Shown: positions 7,999 to 13,770 of the stretch, in pieces
Layout: each line of letters begins with the position of its first letter
How positions within the stretch are numbered: the stretch's first letter is position 1
From: RGIG9115 sp045128915
Lineage (GTDB): Bacteria; Bacillota; Clostridia; UBA1381
Direction of reading: 5' to 3'
NCBI GenBank assembly: GCA_045128915.1
Contig: JBGVIT010000038.1
Coordinates: 1-13,847 of the forward strand
Length of the DNA stretch: 13,847 bases
Notes under the pieces: generated by a model
The model's input: the letters and a program-made list of their open reading frames with translations, nothing else
Told to the model about the DNA's origin: nothing
Database searches by the model: none
Program-made: the position numbers and the translations under genes

Positions 7999-8256
7999 TC
8001 ACCTCTCAGGCTCCGGTGGTTTTTTCTTCTTGAACTGCTCATAAAATCTTACCTTATCAAGAGAACGCTCACAGAAATCCTTTTGAGCAGAAAGCAAGCT
8101 TGTAGAGTAATGTCCCCAAAAATAATTATTTTTGTCCTTACACTCCCAAGTTACGAACATATGAGGTCTTGTTTCGTGTACGCCGAGCACAATTTCTGAT
8201 TCTCCGATTGTAATTGAGTTTGTTATAATATATCCTGCGTTTTTTCTCCAATCCAT
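7999..8256 (-). CDS. Small conserved-type accessory protein, 85 aa
   Basis: The start MDWRKNAGY is set by a TATGGAGGTAAACACT sequence with ideal spacing; a longer version from 8286 ignores this site. The core GYIITNSITIGESEIVLGVHE, then MFVTWECKDKNNYFWGHY, belongs to a small-domain type that occurs alone or at the start of larger proteins in Clostridial elements (GY.I..S..IG...IVLG.......YVTW.....). The 302-aa protein of this operon has a comparable opening. The predicted fold is a short beta-rich domain followed by a helix and a basic tail KKKKPPEPER. The biochemical role is unknown. It follows the DUF3789-like gene by 35 nt and precedes the 175-aa gene by 4 nt. Confidence 0.78.
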   Translation of the reverse strand: MDWRKNAGYIITNSITIGESEIVLGVHETRPHMFVTWECKDKNNYFWGHYSTSLLSAQKDFCERSLDKVRFYEQFKKKKPPEPER

Positions 8257-8291
8257 AGTGTTTACCTCCATAAAAATAGCCGACATACTTT

Positions 8292-8429
8292 TTATTCGTA
8301 GTCGGCATTATCTGTATTAAGTTTTTCAAGACTTCGTTCCTCCTGACCTGCCAATATAAAGCAACACATTGTTGCTACACCGAAAATACTTCCACCAATA
8401 AAGGCTAAAACAATCCATAACCAAGTCAT
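8292..8429 (-). CDS. DUF3789-like single-pass membrane mini-protein, 45 aa
   Basis: This 45-residue protein consists of one hydrophobic helix at the N-terminus (MTWLWIVLAFIGGSIFGVAT, then MCCFILAG) and a short charged tail containing EERSLEKL. A glycine-containing motif (GG..FG) followed by MC in the membrane segment is characteristic of the DUF3789 mini-proteins found in Clostridial conjugative elements. The likely topology is a single membrane span with a cytoplasmic C-terminus. The second ATG is preferred because GGAG lies 8 nt before it. The first ATG (8435) overlaps the parB stop and has no spacing from that site. The gene overlaps nothing functional and sits 2 nt after parB. Its role is unknown, possibly linked to the mating apparatus at the membrane. 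Confidence 0.7.
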   Translation of the reverse strand: MTWLWIVLAFIGGSIFGVATMCCFILAGQEERSLEKLNTDNADYE

Positions 8430-8431
8430 AT

Positions 8432-9352
8432 TCATCTCTCCATTTCTAACTTGCGATGCCATTTTTCAAGAAGCTTTATAATTGTATCTTCCATTTGTTG
8501 TTTTGAATAACCTTTTGGGAAGTATTTCTTTAATTTGTCATCGTGAAGTGTTATTTTTATTTTTTCTTCTTTTTGCTCCTGCATAATTGAAAGAATCACA
8601 TCAGGGTTCAATCTGCCCTCATCAAAGAAACGGTGCATCTTTTTAGCTTGCTCAATAGACGGAGCAGTTTCTTCACTTTTTATTGCTTCAACAACTGCAA
8701 CTTGTTCCTTTGGTTTTAAGTATGATAATTCAACTCCGGCGTTAAATGCCATTGCCTTACTGTCAACCATTTCAAGCAACGGATCAATCAATTCTGTTAA
8801 ACGAATATATCTGCGAATTTGGTCTTTACTTTCGCCAACTTGCTCTCCTAAAATTTCACTTGATTTCTTTCCATCATAATTGTACGCAACTTGCTCACAA
8901 TTTTCTTTTGATGGTCTGCCGGCTTTTCTTTTCATAGCTTCAAGTCGCATTTGATAAGCAAATGCTTTCTCACTCGGTAAGATATGTTCTCTTTGTAAAT
9001 TGCTATCTACAAGCAGTATTACCGCCGTATCATCATCAAGGTCCTTAACTACAACGGGAACTTCTGTTATACCTGCCTTTTCACAAGCTCTTGCTCGTCT
9101 GTGCCCTGAAAGTATTTCATAACCGCCTTCAGGATGTGGTCTTACAACTATCGGGGAGAGGACACCGTTTTCTTTTATACTGTCAACAAGTTCATCCATA
9201 TCCTCATTATCAAGCACTTTAAAGGGTTGCTCCGAAAATGGCTTTAATTCAGAAAGTTGCATTGGTATAATTTCTTCGGTTTTTCTTCCAACATCCGTTT
9301 TGAAAAGGTCATCGTATGATTTCAGACCTATGTTTATTCCGTTGTTTGCCAT
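8432..9352 (-). CDS. parB: ParB/Spo0J-family partition protein
   Basis: This centromere-binding CTPase partner of ParA has 306 residues. After a short N-terminal segment, the ParB N-domain spans about residues 28-125, with ENGVLSPIVVRP, the arginine-rich nucleotide-binding motif SGHRRARACEKAG and NLQREHILPSEKAFAY. An HTH region follows at about 150-190, including the SEILGEQVGESKDQIRRYIRLTEL segment. The C-terminus is helical and ends KLEMER. The ATG at 9352 is preferred over an upstream TTG because AAAGGAGGTG is 7 nt before it. It overlaps the end of parA by 44 nt, a usual parAB arrangement. I saw no clear parS site, which could lie outside the window. It serves stable inheritance of a circular replicating form of the element. 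No key residue appears missing. Confidence 0.95.
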   Translation of the reverse strand: MANNGINIGLKSYDDLFKTDVGRKTEEIIPMQLSELKPFSEQPFKVLDNEDMDELVDSIKENGVLSPIVVRPHPEGGYEILSGHRRARACEKAGITEVPVVVKDLDDDTAVILLVDSNLQREHILPSEKAFAYQMRLEAMKRKAGRPSKENCEQVAYNYDGKKSSEILGEQVGESKDQIRRYIRLTELIDPLLEMVDSKAMAFNAGVELSYLKPKEQVAVVEAIKSEETAPSIEQAKKMHRFFDEGRLNPDVILSIMQEQKEEKIKITLHDDKLKKYFPKGYSKQQMEDTIIKLLEKWHRKLEMER

Positions 9353-10127
9353 TATCAAGCACCTCCTTTGTTAAGTCCTTGTATGCTTCAGCAGCTTTTC
9401 CGTTTTTATCATAAGCGAAAATGCTTTTGCCAACCGCAGAAGTTTCAGCCGCTTTGATAGAATGTGGTATCTCAGTTTTGTAAATAGTTAAGTTTTTTGA
9501 ATAACTCATCCTGATTACTCTTGAAATATCCTTTGCATAATTGGTTCGTTTATCAACCATTGTCAGCAATATTCCGCCAATAGTTAGTTTCGGGTTAATT
9601 TGTCTTTTAACCTTACCGACAGTAGTTAATAACTGTTCCAATCCTTTTGCCGGGAGATAGTGTGCCTGAACGGGAATTATAACCTCATCCGCAGCAGCAA
9701 GTGAATTTATAGTGAGCATACCCAAGGAGGGGGTACAATCAATCAACACATAGTCATAATTGTTTTTCACTTGGTCGATATAATTCTTTAATGCTCGTTC
9801 TCTGTTCATCACAGTTACAAGTGCAGTTTCCATACCCGACAGTTCTATATTTGCCGGAACTAAATCAACACCCTCATCGTGATGTAAAATTCCCTCGTCG
9901 CTTTTTATGGGTTCTTCGTTCATAGCTTTACCCATAAGTGTTGACAATGTTATTTCCATTTCGTCAGGATTCTGAAATCCCAAGCTTTCCGTTAAACTAC
10001 CCTGAGCATCGCAATCTATAAGCAACACCTTTTTACCTTCGTTTGCAAGACCGATACCCAAGTTTACTGTTGTGGTGGTTTTGCCGACACCACCTTTCTG
10101 ATTTGCTATTGCAATAACCTTACTCAT
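9309..10127 (-). CDS. parA: ParA/Soj-family partition ATPase
   Basis: This 272-residue deviant-Walker ATPase has the P-loop QKGGVGKTTTTVNLG (residues 10-24), with the signature lysine before the glycines. Walker A' follows in VLLIDCDAQGSLTESLG (about 34-50), then the VLIDCTPSLGMLTINSL block and PVQAHYLPAKGLEQL. It is a normal length for the Soj/ParA type without an N-terminal HTH. With ParB it would segregate the element by nucleoid-bound ATP cycling. The ATG overlaps the end of the upstream 69-aa gene by 8 nt, with AAAGGTTGG as the ribosome binding site. The last 44 nt overlap parB. The C-terminus ends KHRSEIIR. There are no signs of truncation. Confidence 0.96.
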   Translation of the reverse strand: MSKVIAIANQKGGVGKTTTTVNLGIGLANEGKKVLLIDCDAQGSLTESLGFQNPDEMEITLSTLMGKAMNEEPIKSDEGILHHDEGVDLVPANIELSGMETALVTVMNRERALKNYIDQVKNNYDYVLIDCTPSLGMLTINSLAAADEVIIPVQAHYLPAKGLEQLLTTVGKVKRQINPKLTIGGILLTMVDKRTNYAKDISRVIRMSYSKNLTIYKTEIPHSIKAAETSAVGKSIFAYDKNGKAAEAYKDLTKEVLDNGKQRNKHRSEIIR

Positions 10128-10329
10128 GTCTAACCAACCTTTCCTCTCGTAATCTTTTTATAAGCCTTTCTCCGTCAAGAGCAGTAAGGACCATAAACCA
10201 CTCGGAACGAAAGAAACGCTCTATTGAACACCTCATTTGACAACTACAACTATTTCGATAATCTCTAACCGCTTGTATTATAATTGCGTTTGCTAATTTT
10301 TCATAATTCTCTTTATACAAATAATCCAT
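10120..10329 (-). CDS. Small conserved-type protein between repA and parA, 69 aa
   Basis: The start MDYLYKENYEKLANAII is set by the TAATG overlap with the repA stop codon. The protein is all-helical in appearance, with the motifs LANAIIIQAVRDYR, then IERFFRSEWF and LDGERLIKRLRE. This layout (A.AI..QAV.DYR....ERFFRS.WF..L...DGE.LI..L) is typical of a short ORF found beside repA and parA in Clostridial elements. Cysteines C33, C35 and C39 in the middle are unusual and may be incidental. The function is unknown; a replication or partition accessory role follows only from its position between repA and parA. It overlaps parA by 8 nt. Confidence 0.78.
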   Translation of the reverse strand: MDYLYKENYEKLANAIIIQAVRDYRNSCSCQMRCSIERFFRSEWFMVLTALDGERLIKRLREERLVRHE

Positions 10330-11324
10330 TAGCCACCATTCCAACTCGTTTTAGGATTTGCAGTATCATAATTCACTTTAGCTGCATACCAATTATCCGC
10401 AGTTTCAAACGAACGATAAATAGTAGTAATTAAAAATGCCCGGATGTTCCGAACATTTGAAGTGTTTTCTTTTAATGCAAATTCAATATACTCAATGTGC
10501 GAACTGTCAATTTTTAAGAATCGACTTTTGACAACCTCGTGAGGATATTCTTGTTTGTTTATTCTTATGTACGGCTCCTTACTGCAAACAACATCAACCA
10601 TAATTTCAACTATTTCATCAAGCCATTCTTTCCGATAGCGTTCAAGCAGAATATCATATTCGATATTGTCTTTAATAAGTTGTTCGTATGTTTGTCTTTC
10701 TCGTATCCATCCAATCGCATCAGACTTTTGTTCTGTTCCGTCTTGATATGATAAGATAGGAGTTTCACTAAAATCAGTATTATTTTTTTTATTATTATTT
10801 ATATTATTATCATTAGGTAGTGAATTTGGATATTCTTGATTCGTTATATTCACTTGTCCTGAATCGTGATTTTCACTATTCTTGAATTGTGATTCTAAAA
10901 TTTCTTGATTCGTGAAATTCACTATTCTTGAATCGTGATTTTCACTATTCTGCAATCGTGATGCAGAGTAGAAGTTCTTTACATAAATAATATTCGGCTT
11001 TCCCAAGCCTTGTCGCTTTCTTTCTATCAAACCGATTCCTTTTACTGTATCAAGTTCTGATAATAATTTTCCGGCTTTTTGGTCTGCACAGTTCAAATCT
11101 TCCATTATGTCTGCTATCGTATAAACAATATACACACGATTTTCTTCATCGAGCCAACCATTTTTTACAGACAATCCCGTGCGGTCAAGCATTAGACCAT
11201 ATAATACCTTTGCTTCAGCTGATACATCTTTGAACATCTTTTCTTTGAATAGCATTTTGGGGATGCGATAAAAAGAAAATTGCTCTGTTTCATTTCCGTA
11301 GAAATACTCAAATTCAAATGACAT
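10329..11324 (-). CDS. repA: RepA_N-family replication initiator
   Basis: The start MSFEFEYFYGNE is set by GGAGGTG (11331-11337) 6 nt upstream. This gives 331 residues; a longer in-frame version would begin inside the leader hairpin. The winged-helix RepA_N domain covers about residues 16-115 (FYRIPKMLFKEKMFKDVSAEAKVLYGLMLDR in substance, then KLLSELDTVKGIGLIERKRQGLGKPNIIYVKNF). Residues about 120-205 are an Asn/Ser/Asp-rich linker, coded by a repeated DNA block. A C-terminal domain of the DUF6017 type follows (about 225-315). RepA_N proteins initiate theta replication of Firmicute plasmids and are frequent in ICEs, where they allow the excised form to replicate. In this family the origin can lie inside the rep gene, which fits the iterons seen here. 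Confidence 0.92.
   Translation of the reverse strand: MSFEFEYFYGNETEQFSFYRIPKMLFKEKMFKDVSAEAKVLYGLMLDRTGLSVKNGWLDEENRVYIVYTIADIMEDLNCADQKAGKLLSELDTVKGIGLIERKRQGLGKPNIIYVKNFYSASRLQNSENHDSRIVNFTNQEILESQFKNSENHDSGQVNITNQEYPNSLPNDNNINNNKKNNTDFSETPILSYQDGTEQKSDAIGWIRERQTYEQLIKDNIEYDILLERYRKEWLDEIVEIMVDVVCSKEPYIRINKQEYPHEVVKSRFLKIDSSHIEYIEFALKENTSNVRNIRAFLITTIYRSFETADNWYAAKVNYDTANPKTSWNGG
10831..10968. repeat. 69-bp tandem duplication with dyad iterons inside repA, candidate origin
   Basis: Two 69-bp units lie side by side in the repA linker. A block reading TGAATCGTGATTTTC then ACTATTCT is identical at 10860-10882 and 10929-10951, exactly 69 bp apart. A second related block starts at 10833 and again at 10902. 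Inside each identical block the bases GAATcGTGA-ttt-TCACtATTC form an almost perfect 21-bp palindrome (10861-10881 and 10930-10950). A weaker GTGA-aat-TCAC copy is at 10912-10922. The protein translation repeats NSENHDS...VN.TNQE. RepA_N plasmids often keep their initiator sites in this linker, so these are probable RepA-binding iterons. Confidence 0.7.
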
Positions 11325-11358
11325 TGTTTTCACCTCCTGAATCATTTTTAATATAAAA

Positions 11359-11404
11359 AAAGAAGGCTGCTTCACCCTCATATTGAGAGGTAACAACCTT
11401 CTTT
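11359..11404 (-). terminator. Leader hairpin with U-tract between the repA promoter and repA (terminator or attenuator)
   Basis: On the minus strand the RNA reads GAAGGTTGTTACCTC, a short loop, then GAGGGTGAAGCAGCCTTC and seven U residues. Outer AAAGAAGG/CCTTCTTT pairing (11397-11404 with 11359-11366) extends the stem. It can terminate transcripts of the upstream gene. Because the repA promoter lies upstream of it, it should also limit repA transcription. The repA ribosome binding site begins about 20 nt beyond the U-tract. Confidence 0.7.
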
Positions 11405-11425
11405 CTCTTTAACAAATCTGTGCTT

Positions 11426-11452
11426 TTTATATTGCCTATTGAAAAATGTCAA
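11426..11452 (-). promoter_or_regulatory. Probable sigma-A promoter of repA
   Basis: Reading on the minus strand, a perfect TTGACA (11452-11447) is followed by TATAAA (11431-11426) with a 15-nt spacer, a little short. It begins immediately after the stop of the excisionase-like gene. Transcription would start near 11418, ahead of the leader hairpin and repA. It is the only good promoter seen for the operon. Confidence 0.55.
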
Positions 11453-11458
11453 AAAATG

Positions 11459-11950
11459 TTATATAATACCAATATTGCGAAAATCTGAAATGTGGGTTTC
11501 GGATTTCCGTATTATAGTCACATAGTAGGGACTAACAAGAAAATCAATTAAATCTTCTTTGGCAATTCTGAAACGCTTACGGACAACAACGCCGAGTATC
11601 TTTTCGCTATTTATCCACTTGCGAATAATCTCTTTACCGTACCCGGTAACTGTGCGTATGTCCTTTGCATCAATTACTTGGGGGTAATCTCGCATTTTGT
11701 TTCTGTAATAGGTTTTAATGCTTGATATTTGCTCCTTTGTAAGTTTGCCACGATTGGCTCTCTCACGGATATATTGTTCCGCTTCTTCAACGGGAATAGC
11801 GTAATAATGAAGCAGACCATCACGCTTTTTTTCAAAATTGACTTTTTTACTTTTTATCAATTTGTATGCAGTCGATTCTGAAATATCGCATAGCTTGCAA
11901 AACTCTTGCTTCGTAACATACAAATTATTCGTGTTTTCGACAACATTCAT
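11459..11950 (-). CDS. Excisionase-like protein with two HTH modules
   Basis: This 163-residue protein has two MerR/excisionase-type helix-turn-helix modules. The first spans about residues 10-63 (YVTKQEFCKLCDISESTAYKLIKSKKVNF, with a HYYAIPVEEAEQYI wing). The second spans about 92-140 (DAKDIRTVTGYGKEIIRKWINSEKI, then RFRIAKEDLIDFL). The tail YYVTIIRKSETHISDF is typical of the HTH proteins next to att sites in Clostridial elements. There is no recombinase catalytic domain. The gene is adjacent to the tRNA-derived att region, which supports a role as recombination directionality factor or regulator of excision. AAGGTGATAAAAG precedes the ATG. The integrase it would work with is not in the window. 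It could also act as repressor of the downstream operon. Confidence 0.75.
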   Translation of the reverse strand: MNVVENTNNLYVTKQEFCKLCDISESTAYKLIKSKKVNFEKKRDGLLHYYAIPVEEAEQYIRERANRGKLTKEQISSIKTYYRNKMRDYPQVIDAKDIRTVTGYGKEIIRKWINSEKILGVVVRKRFRIAKEDLIDFLVSPYYVTIIRKSETHISDFRNIGII

Positions 11951-11998
11951 CTTTTATCACCTTGTTTTTCAATGTTCAATAGTAGGTGATGAATGTGT

Positions 11999-12027
11999 TT
12001 CCCAAAGAGTTCCCAATCAGTTCCCAA
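11999..12027. repeat. Three TTCCCAA repeats with 11-bp period
   Basis: TTCCCAA occurs at 11999-12005, 12010-12016 and 12021-12027, each exactly 11 bp from the next. The second and third copies extend to AGTTCCCAA. Their position between the excisionase-like gene and the att core suggests arm-type binding sites. Confidence 0.75.
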
Positions 12028-12132
12028 AAATGTGATAAATTCAATGAAAAATACAAATAATGGACAAGGTCTTATATTTGGCGGATTTCAGGTGTTTCAT
12101 TTACTCACAAACCCTGATTTTACAAGGGTTTT

Positions 12133-12182
12133 AACTTCTTTTAAGTTCCCACAAGTTCCACTAACTTCCGAGAAGTTCAACT
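12133..12182. repeat. Five AA(G/C)TTC repeats with exact 10-bp period
   Basis: AACTTC or AAGTTC starts at 12133, 12143, 12153, 12163 and 12173, each 10 bp after the last, and the array ends at the att core. The phasing places all copies on the same DNA face. They share GTTCC with the 11-bp cluster upstream. Confidence 0.8.
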
Positions 12183-12194
12183 GATTCGAAATCA

Positions 12195-12256
12195 CTCGAA
12201 ATCAGTTTGTCGGTATTCAATCCGGCACGTGGGTTCGAATCCCACCCTGTCCGCCA
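12195..12256 (+). tRNA. 3' part of a tRNA-Ser(CGA) gene, att junction (partial, not a functional tRNA)
   Basis: From 12195 the sequence follows a serine tRNA from the anticodon loop to the 3' end. It has a CTCGAAA loop (anticodon CGA) and a long variable arm GTCGG/CCGGC. The T-arm is GTGGG-TTCGAAT-CCCAC (12229-12245), and the 3' acceptor strand CCTGTCC is followed by discriminator G and encoded CCA. The long variable arm and G discriminator point to serine, not leucine. No 5' half (GGACAGG acceptor, D-arm) is present upstream. This is the expected remnant at the distal junction of an element that inserted in the anticodon loop. Confidence 0.8.
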
Positions 12257-12290
12257 AAAAGGCTTTTGAGGCAACTCAAAAGCCTTTTTA
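12257..12290 (+). terminator. Rho-independent terminator after the tRNA-Ser remnant
   Basis: A perfect stem GGCTTTTGAG/CTCAAAAGCC (12261-12270 with 12275-12284) with loop GCAA is followed by TTTTTATT. It was probably the native terminator of the tRNA-Ser gene. An A-run before the stem could make it work in both directions. Confidence 0.88.
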
Positions 12291-12319
12291 TTGATTTTTT
12301 TGGATAAATATGTTATAAT
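12291..12319 (+). promoter_or_regulatory. Strong sigma-A promoter for the NDT/TIR-like gene
   Basis: TTGATT (12291-12296) and a perfect TATAAT (12314-12319) are separated by 17 bp. A TG one base before the -10 (12311-12312) makes an extended -10. It abuts the preceding terminator. Confidence 0.85.
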
Positions 12320-12353
12320 AAGTCGAACAGACTTTTATGAGGAGGGATTGATT

Positions 12354-13481
12354 TTGTCTACTAAACCTAAAGTATTTGTTATAACCCCTTTCGACGAAGA
12401 TTTTTTAGCTTTGTATGATGAATTAAAAAAGACTTTTGAAGATAAGTTTGAATTTACAAACGCAGGTGATTTGGATAACCAGCAAAATATTTTAAAAGAT
12501 ATTGTCGAAGGAATTTACGAAGCACAAGTCATTATTGCAGATGTTAGCGGTTTAAACGCAAATGTATTTTATGAATTAGGGCTTGCCCATGCTATGAATA
12601 AAAAGGTTATTATAATAACTCAAGATGTAAATGAATTGCCATTTGATATACGGTCGTATAGGGCAAATCAATACAGTTTGAAATTTTATAAACTGCCCGA
12701 CCTAATTGACGAATTAAATAAATTACTTTCAGGTGCAATGGATAATACAATCAAATACGGAAACCCTGTATTTGATTACTTGCCAAACATCACCATAAGC
12801 AAGTCTGACACTAAAATTATTGAACCTAATTCTGCAACAGAAGATAATACAGAAAATAATTTAGTTGAAGAAAACAACGAACTTGATGATGATAAAGGTT
12901 ATTTTGACTATATTTCTGACATTGAAGAAAACACACAGAAAATGACTGATGAAATTAATGCTATAAGTGAAGAAATGCAAGAAATGAGTAATTCCATTAC
13001 CAATGCCACAAATGATATAAATAGAGTTAAGGCGCAGAGTGGAAACGCTGATGTTGCGTTTGTTAGAAATGTATGCCGAAAACTTTCTTCTCCTATTGAT
13101 ACATTCGCTGGAAAATTAAAGGGACATGTTTCCACCACATCAAAGTGCTGGGATATTGTTGAGAATAGTTATCTTTCGCTAATGGATAATCAGCATATGA
13201 GAAAACAAGAGAATCTAAACGGATTACATGATTCCGTATCAGCTTTAAAAGATATGAAACAAACGATTGCCACATCTGATGGGCAGATTAAGAACTTCGT
13301 TAATGTTATGTATGGAAGCATTGGTATGGAACGCAGATTAAGTAAAGCAATTACATCACTAATAACTGAACTGGAATCTTACCTATCCATGACGAAAACA
13401 ATTGATTCTTCAATAGACCGTATAGTTAGCAAAAGCGAAATCGTTATTAACTCCATTAAGTCTGTTCAAGAGAAAGAATAA
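12354..13481 (+). CDS. NDT/TIR-like domain protein with coiled-coil C-terminus, candidate defence effector
   Basis: The start is a TTG at 12354, chosen because GAGGAGGG lies 7 nt upstream; it gives 375 residues. Residues 5-128 form a Rossmann-like domain with KVFVITPFDEDF, IADVSGLNANVFYELGLAHA and KKVIIITQ. The VFYELG glutamate (E74) matches the catalytic position in nucleoside 2-deoxyribosyltransferase and TIR-like nucleotide hydrolase families. Residues about 160-183 are an acidic linker, 187-227 a predicted coiled coil with heptads (I.DIEENTQKMTDEINAI), and 235-372 a further helical region. It has its own promoter and terminator, so it is a single-gene unit. Similar domains cleave NAD or nucleosides in phage defence, with the second part acting as sensor or oligomeriser. 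That role is inferred here, as are the substrate and the assignment to host flanking DNA. Confidence 0.85.
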   Translation: MSTKPKVFVITPFDEDFLALYDELKKTFEDKFEFTNAGDLDNQQNILKDIVEGIYEAQVIIADVSGLNANVFYELGLAHAMNKKVIIITQDVNELPFDIRSYRANQYSLKFYKLPDLIDELNKLLSGAMDNTIKYGNPVFDYLPNITISKSDTKIIEPNSATEDNTENNLVEENNELDDDKGYFDYISDIEENTQKMTDEINAISEEMQEMSNSITNATNDINRVKAQSGNADVAFVRNVCRKLSSPIDTFAGKLKGHVSTTSKCWDIVENSYLSLMDNQHMRKQENLNGLHDSVSALKDMKQTIATSDGQIKNFVNVMYGSIGMERRLSKAITSLITELESYLSMTKTIDSSIDRIVSKSEIVINSIKSVQEKE

Positions 13482-13514
13482 TTTCAAATACATACATAAG
13501 TCTTGCAATGATTT

Positions 13515-13564
13515 CAGGTGTAATATCAACACTCAAGTGAGTTTGATTATTACACCTGTTTTTT
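13515..13564 (+). terminator. Rho-independent terminator of the NDT/TIR-like gene
   Basis: CAGGTGTAATA (13515-13525) pairs with TATTACACCTG (13548-13558), the inner part pairing imperfectly, and six T residues follow. It begins 33 nt after the stop codon. Confidence 0.85.
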
Positions 13565-13733
13565 ACACTCTTTTGCGCCCTTTAGCAGCCGTCTTATTTG
13601 CGAGTTAATGTCTTGGGTGGTGTAACTACCCTACCCGAGAGAGTTTTGCCTTAAAACCCCTTTAACAGCCTTTGTAACTCGGCCTCAAAATCGATTTTAA
13701 ATAGTGAGGGGATGTTTAAAAACTCCCTAAATT
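13565..13733. other. Short non-coding segment with nested hairpins, possible structured RNA
   Basis: No gene is evident. CGAGTTA (13601-13607) pairs perfectly with TAACTCG (13675-13681). Inside it CTTGGGTGG (13612-13620) pairs with CTACCCGAG (13631-13639). An alternative stem GGGTGGT/ACTACCC (13615-13621 with 13625-13631) excludes that pairing. CCCTTTARCAGCC occurs twice (13578 and 13658). No promoter was found. Confidence 0.35.
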
Positions 13734-13766
13734 ACAAAAAGGATCTCTAATCGAGGTCCTTTTTGT
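13734..13766. terminator. Bidirectional hairpin terminator
   Basis: ACAAAAAGGA-CTC pairs with GAG-TCCTTTTTGT across a small loop. The T-rich 3' side and A-rich 5' side would support termination on either strand. It ends the short non-coding segment to its left. Confidence 0.7.
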
Positions 13767-13770
13767 GTTG

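Larger units (their letters stand above)
11951..12194. other. Non-coding att arm region of the element
   Basis: No convincing gene lies here. Short frames across it lack ribosome binding sites. It contains two clusters of helically phased GTTCC-type repeats and the element side of the att junction, so it probably binds integrase, excisionase or both. I saw no clear promoter for the excisionase-like gene. Confidence 0.6.

Noticed and set aside
12059..12069. GGACAAGG as a possible 5' acceptor strand of the tRNA-Ser
   Set aside because: It differs from the required GGACAGG, is nearly 200 bp from the 3' end and has no D-arm after it.
12291..12353. Longer N-terminus for the NDT/TIR-like protein from 12291
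   Set aside because: That start would lie in the promoter, upstream of the transcript; the ribosome binding site points to the TTG at 12354.
12908..13275. Minus-strand frames opposite the NDT/TIR-like gene
   Set aside because: These are antisense shadows of a coding frame with a clear promoter, start and domain.
13565..13650. Minus-strand 26-codon frame ending in a basic KGAKECKKQV tail, as a gene remnant
   Set aside because: It is too short, closed by a stop just upstream, has no start signal and no recognisable family.
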